Shown: positions 24,930 to 32,949, counted from the first letter of the stretch. The stretch: DNA of 33,911 nt from Candidatus Omnitrophota bacterium (GCA_020052645.1 JAGVOQ010000054.1:1-33911); one strand, 5' to 3'. Notes: a model not told the origin generated them from the letters alone. Translations and numbers: made by a program.

Positions 24930-25943
24930 ATGATAAAATTCGGAATTTTTGTTTTTTTCTTTTTTTTTCTCACACCAGCCTTTGCTGAAATCCTCGTTTT
25001 AAAATCCGGCCAAAACGTTACAGGTAAGATCACAGGACAAGATAAGAAAAGTATAAAGCTTAATATCGATGGCGTTGAGCTCACGTATTTTAACGAAGAC
25101 ATTGACCGCGTTGAAGTCTCTATCCTTAAGCAGAAAGAATCTCAGGTGTCGCCGGTAAAAAGTATTTCAGAAAGCAAGGGGGGCCAAGGCGAAGAAGACG
25201 GTTTAACGATTGCCATCAATCCTCTTGTGGAGTTGGATTTTAAGACTAAGAGTGAAGTTTATGAGTTGCGAAAAGGTTATGTCAGGCAATATCCTGAATT
25301 GGCAATTCCTGGGTATCGGCCTTCGGAACAGATTTTCGGACAGATAGAAGATAAAAAGGGGTGGTGGGGCATCAGCGGCATTTCTTGTTACGGCCCCGGA
25401 GAAAAAGGGATCGAAGGGCTGTCTGAAGAAAGCCGTTTTTTGGTTAATCCATATCTTTTGGTTGGCGTTGTCGAAAACAATGCTCATATCGTAAGCAAGG
25501 ACGGTTCTTATTGTTCAGCGAATTATCCCAAGGCCACTAAGGTTTTCTGGCATCGTTCCCATTATTGGGCAAAGGCGACGTATAATGTCAGTGATTATAT
25601 AGCTGTTGCTAAACAATACCGTTATTCGGATCCTAATGCATTGTATTTGGTCGCATATAACGCAAGGGACTATGGTTTTAACTATTTTTGTATTGATTTA
25701 GACAAGACCGTTGGTGTTGATGAGTCTAATTTTTCCCGTGAGCCTTTGCCTTTAAATCAATTCATTCATTGTGGAGGCAGCTGCGGTTATGCCGGAGGGT
25801 GCAATAACGCGAGCCCGACAGAAGGACACATGGTTATTAACGTCGTGTCTTTGCCAGCCTGGGTTTATGTGAAGCTTTGGAAAGCGGCGCCGGTCGCTGC
25901 AACACAGGACGCAGACATGATCTTTATCGTTGAATTGCAGTAA
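24930..25943 (+). CDS. Secreted protein of unknown function
   Basis: The 337-residue product begins with a strongly hydrophobic signal peptide (Phe-rich, residues 3-18) and a likely cleavage site at AFA-E. Residues 20-58 (LVLKSGQNVTGKITGQD then LTYFNEDIDRVEV) form a small beta motif often seen at the start of envelope proteins, LKSG..V.GKI followed by a short strand pair. The rest has no known motif; a late segment HCGGSCGYAGGCNN is rich in Cys and Gly and may form disulfides, indicating a periplasmic or extracellular place. It precedes a large TPR protein by 38 nt and is probably cotranscribed with it. SD gaagg precedes ATG 24930. Confidence 0.78.
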   Translation: MIKFGIFVFFFFFLTPAFAEILVLKSGQNVTGKITGQDKKSIKLNIDGVELTYFNEDIDRVEVSILKQKESQVSPVKSISESKGGQGEEDGLTIAINPLVELDFKTKSEVYELRKGYVRQYPELAIPGYRPSEQIFGQIEDKKGWWGISGISCYGPGEKGIEGLSEESRFLVNPYLLVGVVENNAHIVSKDGSYCSANYPKATKVFWHRSHYWAKATYNVSDYIAVAKQYRYSDPNALYLVAYNARDYGFNYFCIDLDKTVGVDESNFSREPLPLNQFIHCGGSCGYAGGCNNASPTEGHMVINVVSLPAWVYVKLWKAAPVAATQDADMIFIVELQ

Positions 25944-25981
25944 TGATCTCAGAAAACAATATGTGTTTATAAGGGGGTGCC

Positions 25982-27895
25982 ATGAAAGGAAAGATTAGAG
26001 GAGTATTGATCGGCGCTATCGTTGTGATCGGCGTTGTGCTGGCCGCGATATTTTTCTTTACGCAAACACAGGAAAAAAGTTCTATAGAAAAAGGGAAAGC
26101 TCTTTTTGAAAAAGAGAAGTATGACGAAGCCATTGCTGTTTATGACAAAATTTTAAGATTCAATCCCCGTTCCCTGGAGACCCTTTATAATTTGGGCCGT
26201 GCCTATAAAAGAAAAGGCAACCTGGACTTGGCTTTGTCTTATTACAATCAGGTCTTAAAGCATAAGCCGGATTTTATCGATGTCTATCGCAGCCGCAGCG
26301 CTGTTTATGAGATTCAGAACAAATTTGATTTAGCGATCGCTGATTGCAATAAAGCCATAGAGCTTAATTCCCGTTATGTAGATGCGTATCGTAACCGATC
26401 TGTCGTTTATATAAGGATGGGCGCCATTGATAAGGCCCTTGCCGATTGCAATAAGGCCTTAGAATTAAATCCCCGTTACGCGGAGATGTATCTGAACCGC
26501 GGAGTTTGTTATGAAAAAAAGAATGCGTTGGATAAAGCGCTTCAGGATTATGATAAAGCCCTAGAAGTCAATCCTCGTTATGCGGATGCGTATCGCAACC
26601 GGAGCCTTATCTATGAGATAAAAGGTAATTTCGATCAGGCTTTGGTTGAGATCAATAAGGCCATAGAGATCGATCCTAAACTTGTTGGGGTTTATTATAA
26701 TCGTGGCGTTATTTATGATAAAAAAGGCCAAAAGGACGAGGCCATCAGGGATTACAATAAAGCTTTAGAGATTGACCCGAAATACGCAAAGCCTCTTCAT
26801 AGCCTCGGGGTTATTGCTTATAAGGCAGAAGAATATGATCAGGCCATTGATTATTACACCAGGACGATCCAGTTTGATCCTCAACACGAAGGGGCTTATC
26901 TTAATCGGGCAGCCAGCTATTATCGCTTGGGGAATGTCGATAAGGCTTTATTGGATTATGACAAGCTTCTTGAGATAAACCCGAATCATGCGAAAGCTTA
27001 TGAAGGTCGCGCGATTGCGTATGATTGGCAAGGGCATTCCAATCAGGCGATCTCTGATTATTCCAAGGCTATAGCACTTGATCCCCGTTCCCGCGAAGCT
27101 TACTATGGACGCGGGTATGTGTATCAGCATTATAAAAGTTATTTGACTCAAGGAAATTATATTGATGAAGCGATTGCTGATTATACAAAAGCTATCGAGA
27201 TAGACCCTCAATATGTCAGCGCCTATTACGCGCGCGGAACTGCTTATGAAGAGAAAGAAGAATTTGACGCGGCTATCGCTGATTATACAAAGATTATTAC
27301 AATCGATCCTAAGGATAAGTCTGCGTATAACAGCCGGGGGATTTGTTTCCAGGAAAAAGGACTTTTCGATCAGGCCATCGTTGATTTTAATAAAGTGATA
27401 GAGTTAGATCCTAAAAATGTGCGGCCTTATTTTAATCGCGCGCTTGCTTATGTGTCACAGGGCATGTATGACGAAGCGATCGTTGATAATACCAAAGCTC
27501 TTGAATTGGATCCTAAGGATGCCAGCGCTTTAAACAATAGGGGGCTTTGCTATAAAGAAAAAAAAGATTACAATAAGGCCATTGCTGATTTTAGCAAGGC
27601 ACTAGAATTCTATCCTATTGAAAGCACTCCTGCGCATACGCCTCCTTATTTAAACCGCGCTGAAACTTATGCCTTAAAAGGAAATTTTGATAAAGCTTTT
27701 GCTGATTGCGATAAAATAACAAAACTATATCCTGACGATCCGGGCGTTTATATCTGTCGCGCCAAAGTTTATTACATTAAGAAAGATTACATTAAAGCCT
27801 GGAAAGATATCCATAGGGCAGAGGCTTTATCAGGAGAAGCGATGGATGTTGAATTCCTTGAGGATTTGAAAAAAGCCTCTGGAAGAGAAGAATAA
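25982..27895 (+). CDS. Membrane-anchored protein of 17 TPR units
   Basis: The 637-residue product has a short basic N-terminus, one membrane helix (about 8-29) and then some 17 consecutive 34-residue TPR units from about residue 34 to the end, with the consensus Y.NRG..Y..KG..D.AI.DY.KALE.DP. Unit 11 carries a 7-residue insert (about SYLTQGN) and unit 16 a 5-residue insert. The repeats should form a long superhelix exposed outside the cytoplasm and act in protein binding. TPR proteins of this kind are abundant in PVC and Omnitrophota genomes; partners cannot be read from the sequence. SD aagggggtg precedes ATG 25982. High identity between units suggests recent internal duplication. Confidence 0.9.
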   Translation: MKGKIRGVLIGAIVVIGVVLAAIFFFTQTQEKSSIEKGKALFEKEKYDEAIAVYDKILRFNPRSLETLYNLGRAYKRKGNLDLALSYYNQVLKHKPDFIDVYRSRSAVYEIQNKFDLAIADCNKAIELNSRYVDAYRNRSVVYIRMGAIDKALADCNKALELNPRYAEMYLNRGVCYEKKNALDKALQDYDKALEVNPRYADAYRNRSLIYEIKGNFDQALVEINKAIEIDPKLVGVYYNRGVIYDKKGQKDEAIRDYNKALEIDPKYAKPLHSLGVIAYKAEEYDQAIDYYTRTIQFDPQHEGAYLNRAASYYRLGNVDKALLDYDKLLEINPNHAKAYEGRAIAYDWQGHSNQAISDYSKAIALDPRSREAYYGRGYVYQHYKSYLTQGNYIDEAIADYTKAIEIDPQYVSAYYARGTAYEEKEEFDAAIADYTKIITIDPKDKSAYNSRGICFQEKGLFDQAIVDFNKVIELDPKNVRPYFNRALAYVSQGMYDEAIVDNTKALELDPKDASALNNRGLCYKEKKDYNKAIADFSKALEFYPIESTPAHTPPYLNRAETYALKGNFDKAFADCDKITKLYPDDPGVYICRAKVYYIKKDYIKAWKDIHRAEALSGEAMDVEFLEDLKKASGREE

Positions 27896-27918
27896 AAGAT
27901 TGTGTTAAGTGGAGCCAT

Positions 27919-27935
27919 CCGGGCTAAAAGCCCGG
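27919..27935. repeat. Perfect hairpin before alkD
   Basis: CCGGGCT (27919-27925) pairs with AGCCCGG (27929-27935) around AAA, between the TPR gene and alkD. No T tract follows. Confidence 0.6.
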
Positions 27936-27977
27936 GGTATAAAATTGCAGGTTGGTTTGCAAGACTTTTAGCGGGCT

Positions 27978-28682
27978 ATGTTTCTAACCTTAATCCATAA
28001 CGAACTTTTAAGATATGCCGATCAAAAACAAGCACTTATTCTGCAACGGTTTTTTAAGACTGGCCCTGGCGAATACGCTGAAGGCGATAAATTTCTCGGG
28101 ATCAAGGTCCCGGTTTTAAGAGGCATTGCCCGCCAGCATCAAGATCTTTCCTTAAAAGAAACAGAGAATCTTCTGCATTCATCTTTTCATGAAGAGCGGC
28201 TTCTGGCCCTGTTTATCCTGATATTTCATTTCAATAAGGCTGACAGTAAGAAAAAAGAAAAAATATACAGGCTTTATCTGAAATCGACAAGATATATCAA
28301 TAATTGGGATTTGGTAGACGTTACGGCCAAGTTTATCGTAGGCGCGTTTTTATTGGATAAAAATAAAGGTATTCTTTCTGAGCTTGCCCAATCAAAAGAC
28401 ATGTGGGAGCGCCGTATCGCTATCCTTTCAACATTTCATTTTATAGAAAAAGGAAGATTCGATGATACACTGAGGATAGCTAAAATTCTTTTAAATGACA
28501 GAGAAGATTTGATTCATAAGGCTTTAGGCTGGATGTTGCGTGAAGTGGGCAAACGCAGTTTAAATACGGAAGAATGTTTTTTAAAAAAGTATTACAAGGT
28601 TATGCCGCGCACAGCCCTTCGCTATGCGATCGAGCGTTTTCCTGAAAAAAAGCGCCAGGCCTATTTGAAAGGGTTGGTTTAA
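27978..28682 (+). CDS. AlkD-family DNA alkylation repair glycosylase
   Basis: AlkD is a HEAT-repeat-like DNA glycosylase that removes positively charged N3- and N7-alkyl purines without flipping the base. The 234-residue product matches in length. Key residues seen in Bacillus cereus AlkD have counterparts: W110 and D114 in NNWDLVDVTAKF, an arginine in MWERRIAIL (about 145-146), and W185 in GWMLREVGK. FLGIKVPVLRGIA and RTALRYAIERFPEKKR are family blocks. ATG 27978 has only a weak upstream ggg. It is the second base-damage repair activity in the window after the MGMT-like protein. The gene is followed by tandem structured leader elements. Confidence 0.92.
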   Translation: MFLTLIHNELLRYADQKQALILQRFFKTGPGEYAEGDKFLGIKVPVLRGIARQHQDLSLKETENLLHSSFHEERLLALFILIFHFNKADSKKKEKIYRLYLKSTRYINNWDLVDVTAKFIVGAFLLDKNKGILSELAQSKDMWERRIAILSTFHFIEKGRFDDTLRIAKILLNDREDLIHKALGWMLREVGKRSLNTEECFLKKYYKVMPRTALRYAIERFPEKKRQAYLKGLV

Positions 28683-28743
28683 ATCTCAAGGAATTCAAAG
28701 ATAACGTTGCTTTATATTTTCTCGAATAAGAAATTAAGGTAAA

Positions 28744-28870
28744 TGTTTTGCTCCATATCTTCTTTTAAGAATTACATTAAGGAGGGAAGATTCGGAGTTA
28801 ATTCCTGTAAAAATACAGGAATTAAGAGTTCACTCGCCCGCCACTGTTCCAATGACGGGCTCATGAAGGA
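28744..28870 (+). repeat. Composite structured element, copy C
   Basis: The first 100 nt (28744-28843) match 15002-15101 in the bioY leader with a single difference at 28773. It contains CGGAGT, the 12-bp TTAATTCCTGTA hairpin and GCCCG/CGGGC around CACTGTTCCAATGA, in which the inner part of the stem is broken compared with copy A. TCATGAAGGA follows, but no gene starts there; copy D begins at once. Confidence 0.8.
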
Positions 28871-28875
28871 AAAGA

Positions 28876-28984
28876 AACTTTACTCCGCATTTTTTAAATT
28901 AAATAAATTAAGGTAGAAAACGCGGAGTTCATTTCGCCTCCCTAAATTAATTTCATAATGGTGGGAGGCTCATGAAGGAGGGGG
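28876..28984 (+). promoter_or_regulatory. Composite structured leader element, copy D
   Basis: ACTCCGCATTTT (28882-28893) pairs with AAAACGCGGAGT (28917-28928) with one mismatch. GCCTCCC (28936-28942) pairs with GGGAGGC (28963-28969), a two-sided change from the GCCCGCC/GGCGGGC of other copies. TCATGAAGGAGGGGG follows; AGGAGG at 28976-28981 is the SD of the small gene behind it. Confidence 0.62.
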
Positions 28985-28985
28985 T

Positions 28986-29147
28986 ATGTTTATGGATCCA
29001 TTTTTGGGAATGCTTTTTTGGTTTTTTCTGTTTCTTCTCGTGACAGTTGCTGTGTATCGCTGGGTTTTCCGGGTTAACGACATTGTTGAGGAATTAAAAA
29101 AACACACGAATCTGTTGGAACGTATCCTAGATAAATTAAATAAGTAG
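28986..29147 (+). CDS. 53-residue membrane peptide
   Basis: This small gene sits right after leader copy D. The product has one very hydrophobic N-terminal helix (residues 6-24, Phe/Leu-rich) followed by a charged amphipathic tail (NDIVEELKKHTNLLERILDK) with heptad-like leucines that could form a coiled coil. AGGAGG lies 4 nt before ATG 28986 and 10 nt before the in-frame ATG 28992, so either may be used. The next gene begins at TTG 29154, 6 nt after the TAG, which supports an operon and hence a real gene. Function is unknown. Confidence 0.68.
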   Translation: MFMDPFLGMLFWFFLFLLVTVAVYRWVFRVNDIVEELKKHTNLLERILDKLNK

Positions 29148-29153
29148 GAAAAA

Positions 29154-29912
29154 TTGGAAAAAATTCATTTACTTAAAAAGATTCTTATCATAAGTATTGT
29201 TGTTTTTGTCGTCGCTTTCCTTCAAAAAGACCGCCTCCCTGATAAAAGCGACATTGTTCAGGAGCTCTATCAGGAGCCAATCCAGACACCAACCGAGGCT
29301 GTGCCCTTAACTGTTCATCAAAAAGGAGTGACGTATACAATAACGCCTCTTTATGATTACGAGTTTTATGGGCTAGTCGTTTCTTATCATCACAGTTCTG
29401 CTTTTGACGATTACTATCACAGGGAGTGGGGAGATTTCATCAACACGAAAGATATCTGCGTCATCTGGGGAGATAATATAGAAACCGAAATTTATAAAAA
29501 ACTAAAGTTTTCAAGCGGAAGCTGGACGTGCTATGTGAAGTTTTCTTCGCAGACAGCTCAAGAGGCCTCGCGGAAATTTAACCATGCGTGTTTATCCAAT
29601 AACCATCTTTTAGCGGCAAATAAAGAGGTGTCTCGTGCCATCAAGAGCGTGGAACGGGGCGATCAAGTTGCTTTTAAGGGTTTTCTGGTTAACTATGATA
29701 AGGATAATATAAAATCTTTTCGAACGACCAGTACAACGCGAAAGGATTATGGTTGTGAAGTTGTTTATGTGACTGAGGCAACGATCTTAAAAAAAGCCAA
29801 TATGCTTTGGCGCTATCTTTTTCAGCTTACAAAATATATAATGATTATAGCGGGCATTTTTTTAATAATAACATTGATTAGAAAAGCATCAAAAGAGGAT
29901 CTCGAAAATTAA
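29154..29912 (+). CDS. Unknown protein with membrane helices at both ends
   Basis: This 252-residue protein has hydrophobic segments at about 8-24 and 222-243 and a soluble domain between them. The middle reads VTYTITPLYDYEFYGLVVSYHH, DICVIWGDNIETEIY, FSSGSWTCYVKF, LSNNHLLAANKEVSRAIKSV and GDQVAFKGFLVNYD, a set I recall from a widespread family of uncharacterised proteins; the GD.V.F.G.L segment looks like a small beta barrel. It starts at TTG 29154, 6 nt after the preceding stop, with TAGGAA as SD. Neighbours are small membrane and zinc-ribbon proteins, so the group may work as an envelope module. No catalytic motif is visible. Confidence 0.75.
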   Translation: MEKIHLLKKILIISIVVFVVAFLQKDRLPDKSDIVQELYQEPIQTPTEAVPLTVHQKGVTYTITPLYDYEFYGLVVSYHHSSAFDDYYHREWGDFINTKDICVIWGDNIETEIYKKLKFSSGSWTCYVKFSSQTAQEASRKFNHACLSNNHLLAANKEVSRAIKSVERGDQVAFKGFLVNYDKDNIKSFRTTSTTRKDYGCEVVYVTEATILKKANMLWRYLFQLTKYIMIIAGIFLIITLIRKASKEDLEN

Positions 29913-30015
29913 AGCGCAAGCTAGTAATGGGTAACGGTTTTTTCAAAACCTTTATCCTTGTTCTAAGCCCTAATTTATTCGATAGGCTACACGGGACAGA
30001 CGGAGCTATAAAAAA

Positions 30016-30213
30016 ATGTCTGAATGTTTTTGCCCACATTGCAAAAATCCGATTTACGATGATGACGCGCTTCTGTGTCTTTATTGTGGGAATAGTCTTC
30101 GTCGCAACGTCACTTTTTTGGGCCGCTTTAAATATACAAAACCCGTTTATATTGCTGGATTGGTAATCGGAATAGTCATCTTAAGCTTTATTTTTTTTAT
30201 CCTTAAGCATTAG
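30016..30213 (+). CDS. Zinc-ribbon membrane peptide
   Basis: The 65-residue product has an N-terminal zinc ribbon with C6-PH-C9 and C21-LY-C24, then a linker and one membrane helix (about 44-62) close to the C-terminus. This is a common layout for small tail-anchored zinc-ribbon proteins of unknown role. GGAG at 30000-30003 lies 12 nt before ATG 30016. A longer overlapping frame at 29927-30166 lacks such motifs and is treated as a shadow. It follows the two-helix unknown gene, and the two probably belong to one transcript. Confidence 0.78.
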   Translation: MSECFCPHCKNPIYDDDALLCLYCGNSLRRNVTFLGRFKYTKPVYIAGLVIGIVILSFIFFILKH

Positions 30214-30250
30214 TCTGTGTGCTTTAAAATTAAAGGGCAATGAGGCGTTT

Positions 30251-30490
30251 ATGAGCTATGTAAGTTTATTGATGACAGCGTTGATTGGGTGTTTTCTTAT
30301 GGTGATGAGTTATAAGACTTTTTTTAAAGGACCAGAAAGTTCTTTGAGTGAACAGGTGAAAAAAGTAGCCCGGGAGCAAAAAATTAATACTTTCAGCTAC
30401 CGATCGACTGTTCAGGACATTCATTCTCAGCTTGATGAAGCTAGCGCCAAAGAAATTGATCGTGTAAAAGAAATGGAAAATTTTCAGTAG
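30251..30490 (+). CDS. Small single-helix membrane protein
   Basis: This is an unrecognised 79-residue protein. Residues 4-20 are hydrophobic and could be an anchor or signal; the remainder is polar and helical (SLSEQVKKVAREQKINTF, EIDRVKEMENFQ). ATG 30251 has only a weak upstream site (tgaggcg). It closes the run of small membrane genes that starts at 28986. The reality of the gene is supported mainly by position, the hydrophobic N-terminus and the in-frame stop; no function is proposed. Confidence 0.6.
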   Translation: MSYVSLLMTALIGCFLMVMSYKTFFKGPESSLSEQVKKVAREQKINTFSYRSTVQDIHSQLDEASAKEIDRVKEMENFQ

Positions 30491-30517
30491 ATTTATACCC
30501 AGCGGCCTAGGAACTTT

Positions 30518-30534
30518 GCGCCTTTTAAAGGCGC
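30518..30534. repeat. GCGCCTTT palindrome
   Basis: GCGCCTTT and AAAGGCGC flank a single T, 28 nt after a stop codon. Directly behind it lies cctgcctgtcggcag (30536-30550), a CTGCC/GGCAG hairpin related to the palindrome at 33015-33058. No T tract follows. Confidence 0.55.
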
Positions 30535-30701
30535 GCCTGCCTGTCGGCAGACAAGGATGGTTGTGGTCGCCCTGCTTATGGCAGGACTTCCTACAGTTAC
30601 ATTAAGATTGGTCGCTTAAGAATTCCACCTTAAAGGAACCCTTAGGCTAAAGCCATAAAGTGGGCTCCATTTAGACAGAACTTTTTATTTTCCATAGAGT
30701 T

Positions 30702-30729
30702 GCTATAAACTATTAACTATGAGCTAAAT
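30702..30729. repeat. Heptad repeats before the ECF sigma gene
   Basis: Four 7-nt units: gctataa/actatta/actatga/gctaaat, about 60 nt before the sigma factor ATG. Confidence 0.68.
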
Positions 30730-30789
30730 ATTTTGAAACTTTTTGCGGGTTCATGCGTTTAAGTAAGTGGAGAAAGGAAAGGGCTTAAG

Positions 30790-31368
30790 ATGCAGCAGTT
30801 GACAGACGAAGAGGTCATGCTTAAGTACAAACAAGGACTGGGTGAAGCCATGGATGAGTTGGTTCGCCGGTACAAGAATCCTCTATACCACTTTGCTTAT
30901 CGCATAAGCCAGGATGCTCTTTTAGCCGAAGATTCGGTGCAGGAAGTTTTTTTACGCGTGCACGAGGCTCGGCATATTTATATCCCAAGCGGAAAATTTT
31001 CCACTTGGATTTTCAGCATCTGTCACAATCTTATGATAAGCCAGCTGCGTAAAAAGAAGTGGTGTCTTCCATGGCCCACCAAAAATGACGAATCAGGCGA
31101 ATTGGTTGAATTTGCGAGTCCTGATCCTTCTCCAAGGGATGTTGTTGAAAACAAAGAGATGGTTGAAATTCTGAAAAACTGCATTCAAGGCCTTTCCTTT
31201 CTCCAAAAAGAAGCCTTGATCTTGCGTGAGTTCCATAGTTTGGATTATAAAGAGATAGCGGTTATTTTAAACAAACCATTAAGCACGGTTAAGACGCTGA
31301 TCCACAGGGCCAGAGCCGCTTTGAAAGATAAGATGCTTGTGTATTTACAGGAGGATGGGCATGTTTAA
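30790..31368 (+). CDS. ECF (RpoE-like) RNA polymerase sigma factor
   Basis: This is a 192-residue sigma-70 family regulator of the extracytoplasmic function type. Region 2 (about 22-90) shows LVRRYKNPLYHFAYRI, AEDSVQEVFLRVHEA and GKFSTWIFSICHNL; region 4 (about 125-182) shows LSFLQKEALILREFHSLDYKEIA (in two stretches) and LSTVKTLIHRARAALK, the DNA-binding helix. The stop overlaps the start of the anti-sigma gene by 8 nt, so the pair is translationally coupled, as is usual for ECF sigma and its inhibitor. SD-like aggaaaggg precedes ATG 30790. The target regulon is not visible; autoregulation is likely for the class but not shown by a clear promoter. Confidence 0.94.
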   Translation: MQQLTDEEVMLKYKQGLGEAMDELVRRYKNPLYHFAYRISQDALLAEDSVQEVFLRVHEARHIYIPSGKFSTWIFSICHNLMISQLRKKKWCLPWPTKNDESGELVEFASPDPSPRDVVENKEMVEILKNCIQGLSFLQKEALILREFHSLDYKEIAVILNKPLSTVKTLIHRARAALKDKMLVYLQEDGHV

Positions 31369-32809
31369 TCGCCACGTTTCTGAAAATTTGAGCAGTTATT
31401 TGGATAATGAGCTTTCAGATAAAGAGAGACTTGAGGTCGAGCTTCATCTTAAAACGTGCGAAGCTTGCGCTAAAGAATTATCTCAATTAAAAAATCTTTC
31501 TTTAAAATTAAAGGCCTGGCCTGTTCCTGAATTGCGAGCGGGGTTTGAAGGCGTGGTTCGCGACAAAATCGTGCGACAAGAAATCGAAAGGGGGAGAGTT
31601 CCTATGGATAAGAAAACTTTGAAGGTATTAATACCGTCGGGTGTTTTGGCGGGGATTTTGCTTTTAGTTTTTGTGAATGCTGCTGTAACGCGCGGCATTC
31701 AGGGAAGGATGCGGGAATCTGCTGATTATATCGGAGAACAATTTAGTCCTCAGATCGTTGAATCGTATAAAAATGAGGCTCTTTCTTTTGGCTTTGCTTC
31801 TGGCAATCAGAGGATGGCTAATAGAAAAGCCATGAGGCTTGCGAAGGCCAAGGTGCGTGACAACAAGGTATATGAAAAATCATTTTCAACAAGTCAGTAC
31901 GAGCCTTATTATTCACAGCAGAGTATGACGGAGAGCCAGAGCGCAAGATTGAATGAGGGGATGGGGTTTGGCGGCATAGCGCATAAAAAGACGATATCTC
32001 AGCTCGCAGTTGTTGGGGCGAGCGCTGATAAGGCTATGAGCCGTCTTGAGTCAGATACATTATCAATAAATAATGAGGCAGTAAATGAAGAATCTTCAGG
32101 CGATGGAACGATCATCGTGGTTCAGCCTTCTTTGCCTGCAACAGGCATTGGCGATATGATTATTCGGACAGCGGAAGTAAGGCTGGAAGTAGCGGATGCT
32201 AAGCAAGCGTATGCAAAAGTAAATCTTGTTTGTAAGGATTTTGGCGGATATGTGACTGCGTCAAATTTCTTAGAAGACGCGATGAGCCACATAATACTTC
32301 GTATCCCAAAAGATAAATTTACCGAGGCTTTAGATAAACTCGGCGGATTGGGTAAAGTTGAAAATATTTCCAGCAATAGTCAGGATGTGCATCAGCAATA
32401 CGCAAATCTAAAGACAGAGCTCGATACGGTTATGGTTGTTTATAATAAAATGGTCGAAGCCTTAAAGAAAAAACAGGCGACGATTCCTGATGTAGTTCGT
32501 CTGGAGTCTCAATTAAATCCTGTGCTTAGCCGTATTGAAGGATTAAAGAACGCTCTTGAATCTCTTAATAATTCTGTTTCATTCACAACGATCACCGTCT
32601 ATTTTCATGAATCTGAGCTCTCAACTAACGCATTAAAGAAGGGCATTCGTTTTATCCAGGAGAGCTTGATCGTGGCTGGCTTGAATCTGATCAGGATCGT
32701 TTCTCGAGCCATTCCGTTATTGGTTATCTTTTTGTTCTATTTTGTTTTGGCCATACCTATTATTTTGGTGGCTAAATATATGTACAGGAAATATTTTATC
32801 AAGAAATAA
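31361..32809 (+). CDS. Anti-sigma factor fused to a DUF4349 domain
   Basis: The 482-residue membrane protein begins with an anti-sigma zinc-finger domain (ZAS): H29-LKT-C33-EA-C36 within ELHLKTCEACAKEL. A membrane helix (about 88-109) follows, then a Ser/Gln-rich linker, a DUF4349 region (about 265-445: IIRTAEVRLEVADAKQAYAK, GGYVTASNF, HIILRIPKDKFTEALDKLG, and a coiled coil ending in NNSVSFTTITVYF), and C-terminal membrane helices (about 437-475). The N-terminal part should hold the sigma factor encoded just upstream, while the DUF4349 part outside the cytoplasm may sense an envelope signal; the sensing role is inferred. ATG 31361 overlaps the sigma gene by 8 nt with SD gaggat. Two terminators follow. 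Confidence 0.9.
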   Translation: MFNRHVSENLSSYLDNELSDKERLEVELHLKTCEACAKELSQLKNLSLKLKAWPVPELRAGFEGVVRDKIVRQEIERGRVPMDKKTLKVLIPSGVLAGILLLVFVNAAVTRGIQGRMRESADYIGEQFSPQIVESYKNEALSFGFASGNQRMANRKAMRLAKAKVRDNKVYEKSFSTSQYEPYYSQQSMTESQSARLNEGMGFGGIAHKKTISQLAVVGASADKAMSRLESDTLSINNEAVNEESSGDGTIIVVQPSLPATGIGDMIIRTAEVRLEVADAKQAYAKVNLVCKDFGGYVTASNFLEDAMSHIILRIPKDKFTEALDKLGGLGKVENISSNSQDVHQQYANLKTELDTVMVVYNKMVEALKKKQATIPDVVRLESQLNPVLSRIEGLKNALESLNNSVSFTTITVYFHESELSTNALKKGIRFIQESLIVAGLNLIRIVSRAIPLLVIFLFYFVLAIPIILVAKYMYRKYFIKK

Positions 32810-32833
32810 ACTGTTTTTACGCTTGTAGACAAG

Positions 32834-32907
32834 AAGGCCTAAAAGAGATTAGAAAGGTTTCTCTTTTGGGCCTTTACCCCGTTAGAGAACGAAGTCCTCT
32901 AACGGGG
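32834..32907 (+). terminator. Two consecutive hairpin terminators
   Basis: AAGGCCTAAAAGAGA (32834-32848) pairs with TCTCTTTTGGGCCTT (32860-32874) with one wobble. Next CCCCGTTAGAG (32877-32887) pairs perfectly with CTCTAACGGGG (32897-32907) and is followed by TTTATAATT. Together they end the sigma/anti-sigma transcript. Confidence 0.85.
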
Positions 32908-32949
32908 TTTATAATTAATCCGTAAATGGAGTGTTTTCTGGTAAAATAG

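Larger units (their letters stand above)
30491..30789. other. Gap before the ECF sigma gene
   Basis: No gene is seen. It holds the palindromes noted at 30518-30550, a CCTGC/GCAGG hairpin near 30572-30586, and four heptads at 30702-30729. A GGAAC at about 30637 recalls an ECF -35 element, but no matching -10 was found. Confidence 0.4.

Noticed and set aside
29927-30166. 79-residue plus-strand ORF overlapping the zinc-ribbon gene
   Set aside because: The overlapping frame at 30016-30213 has two CxxC motifs and a membrane helix; the longer frame has neither.
30637-30665. Autoregulatory ECF promoter (GGAAC -35)
   Set aside because: A GGAAC is present but no convincing -10 at 16-17 bp was found, so it is not listed as a feature.
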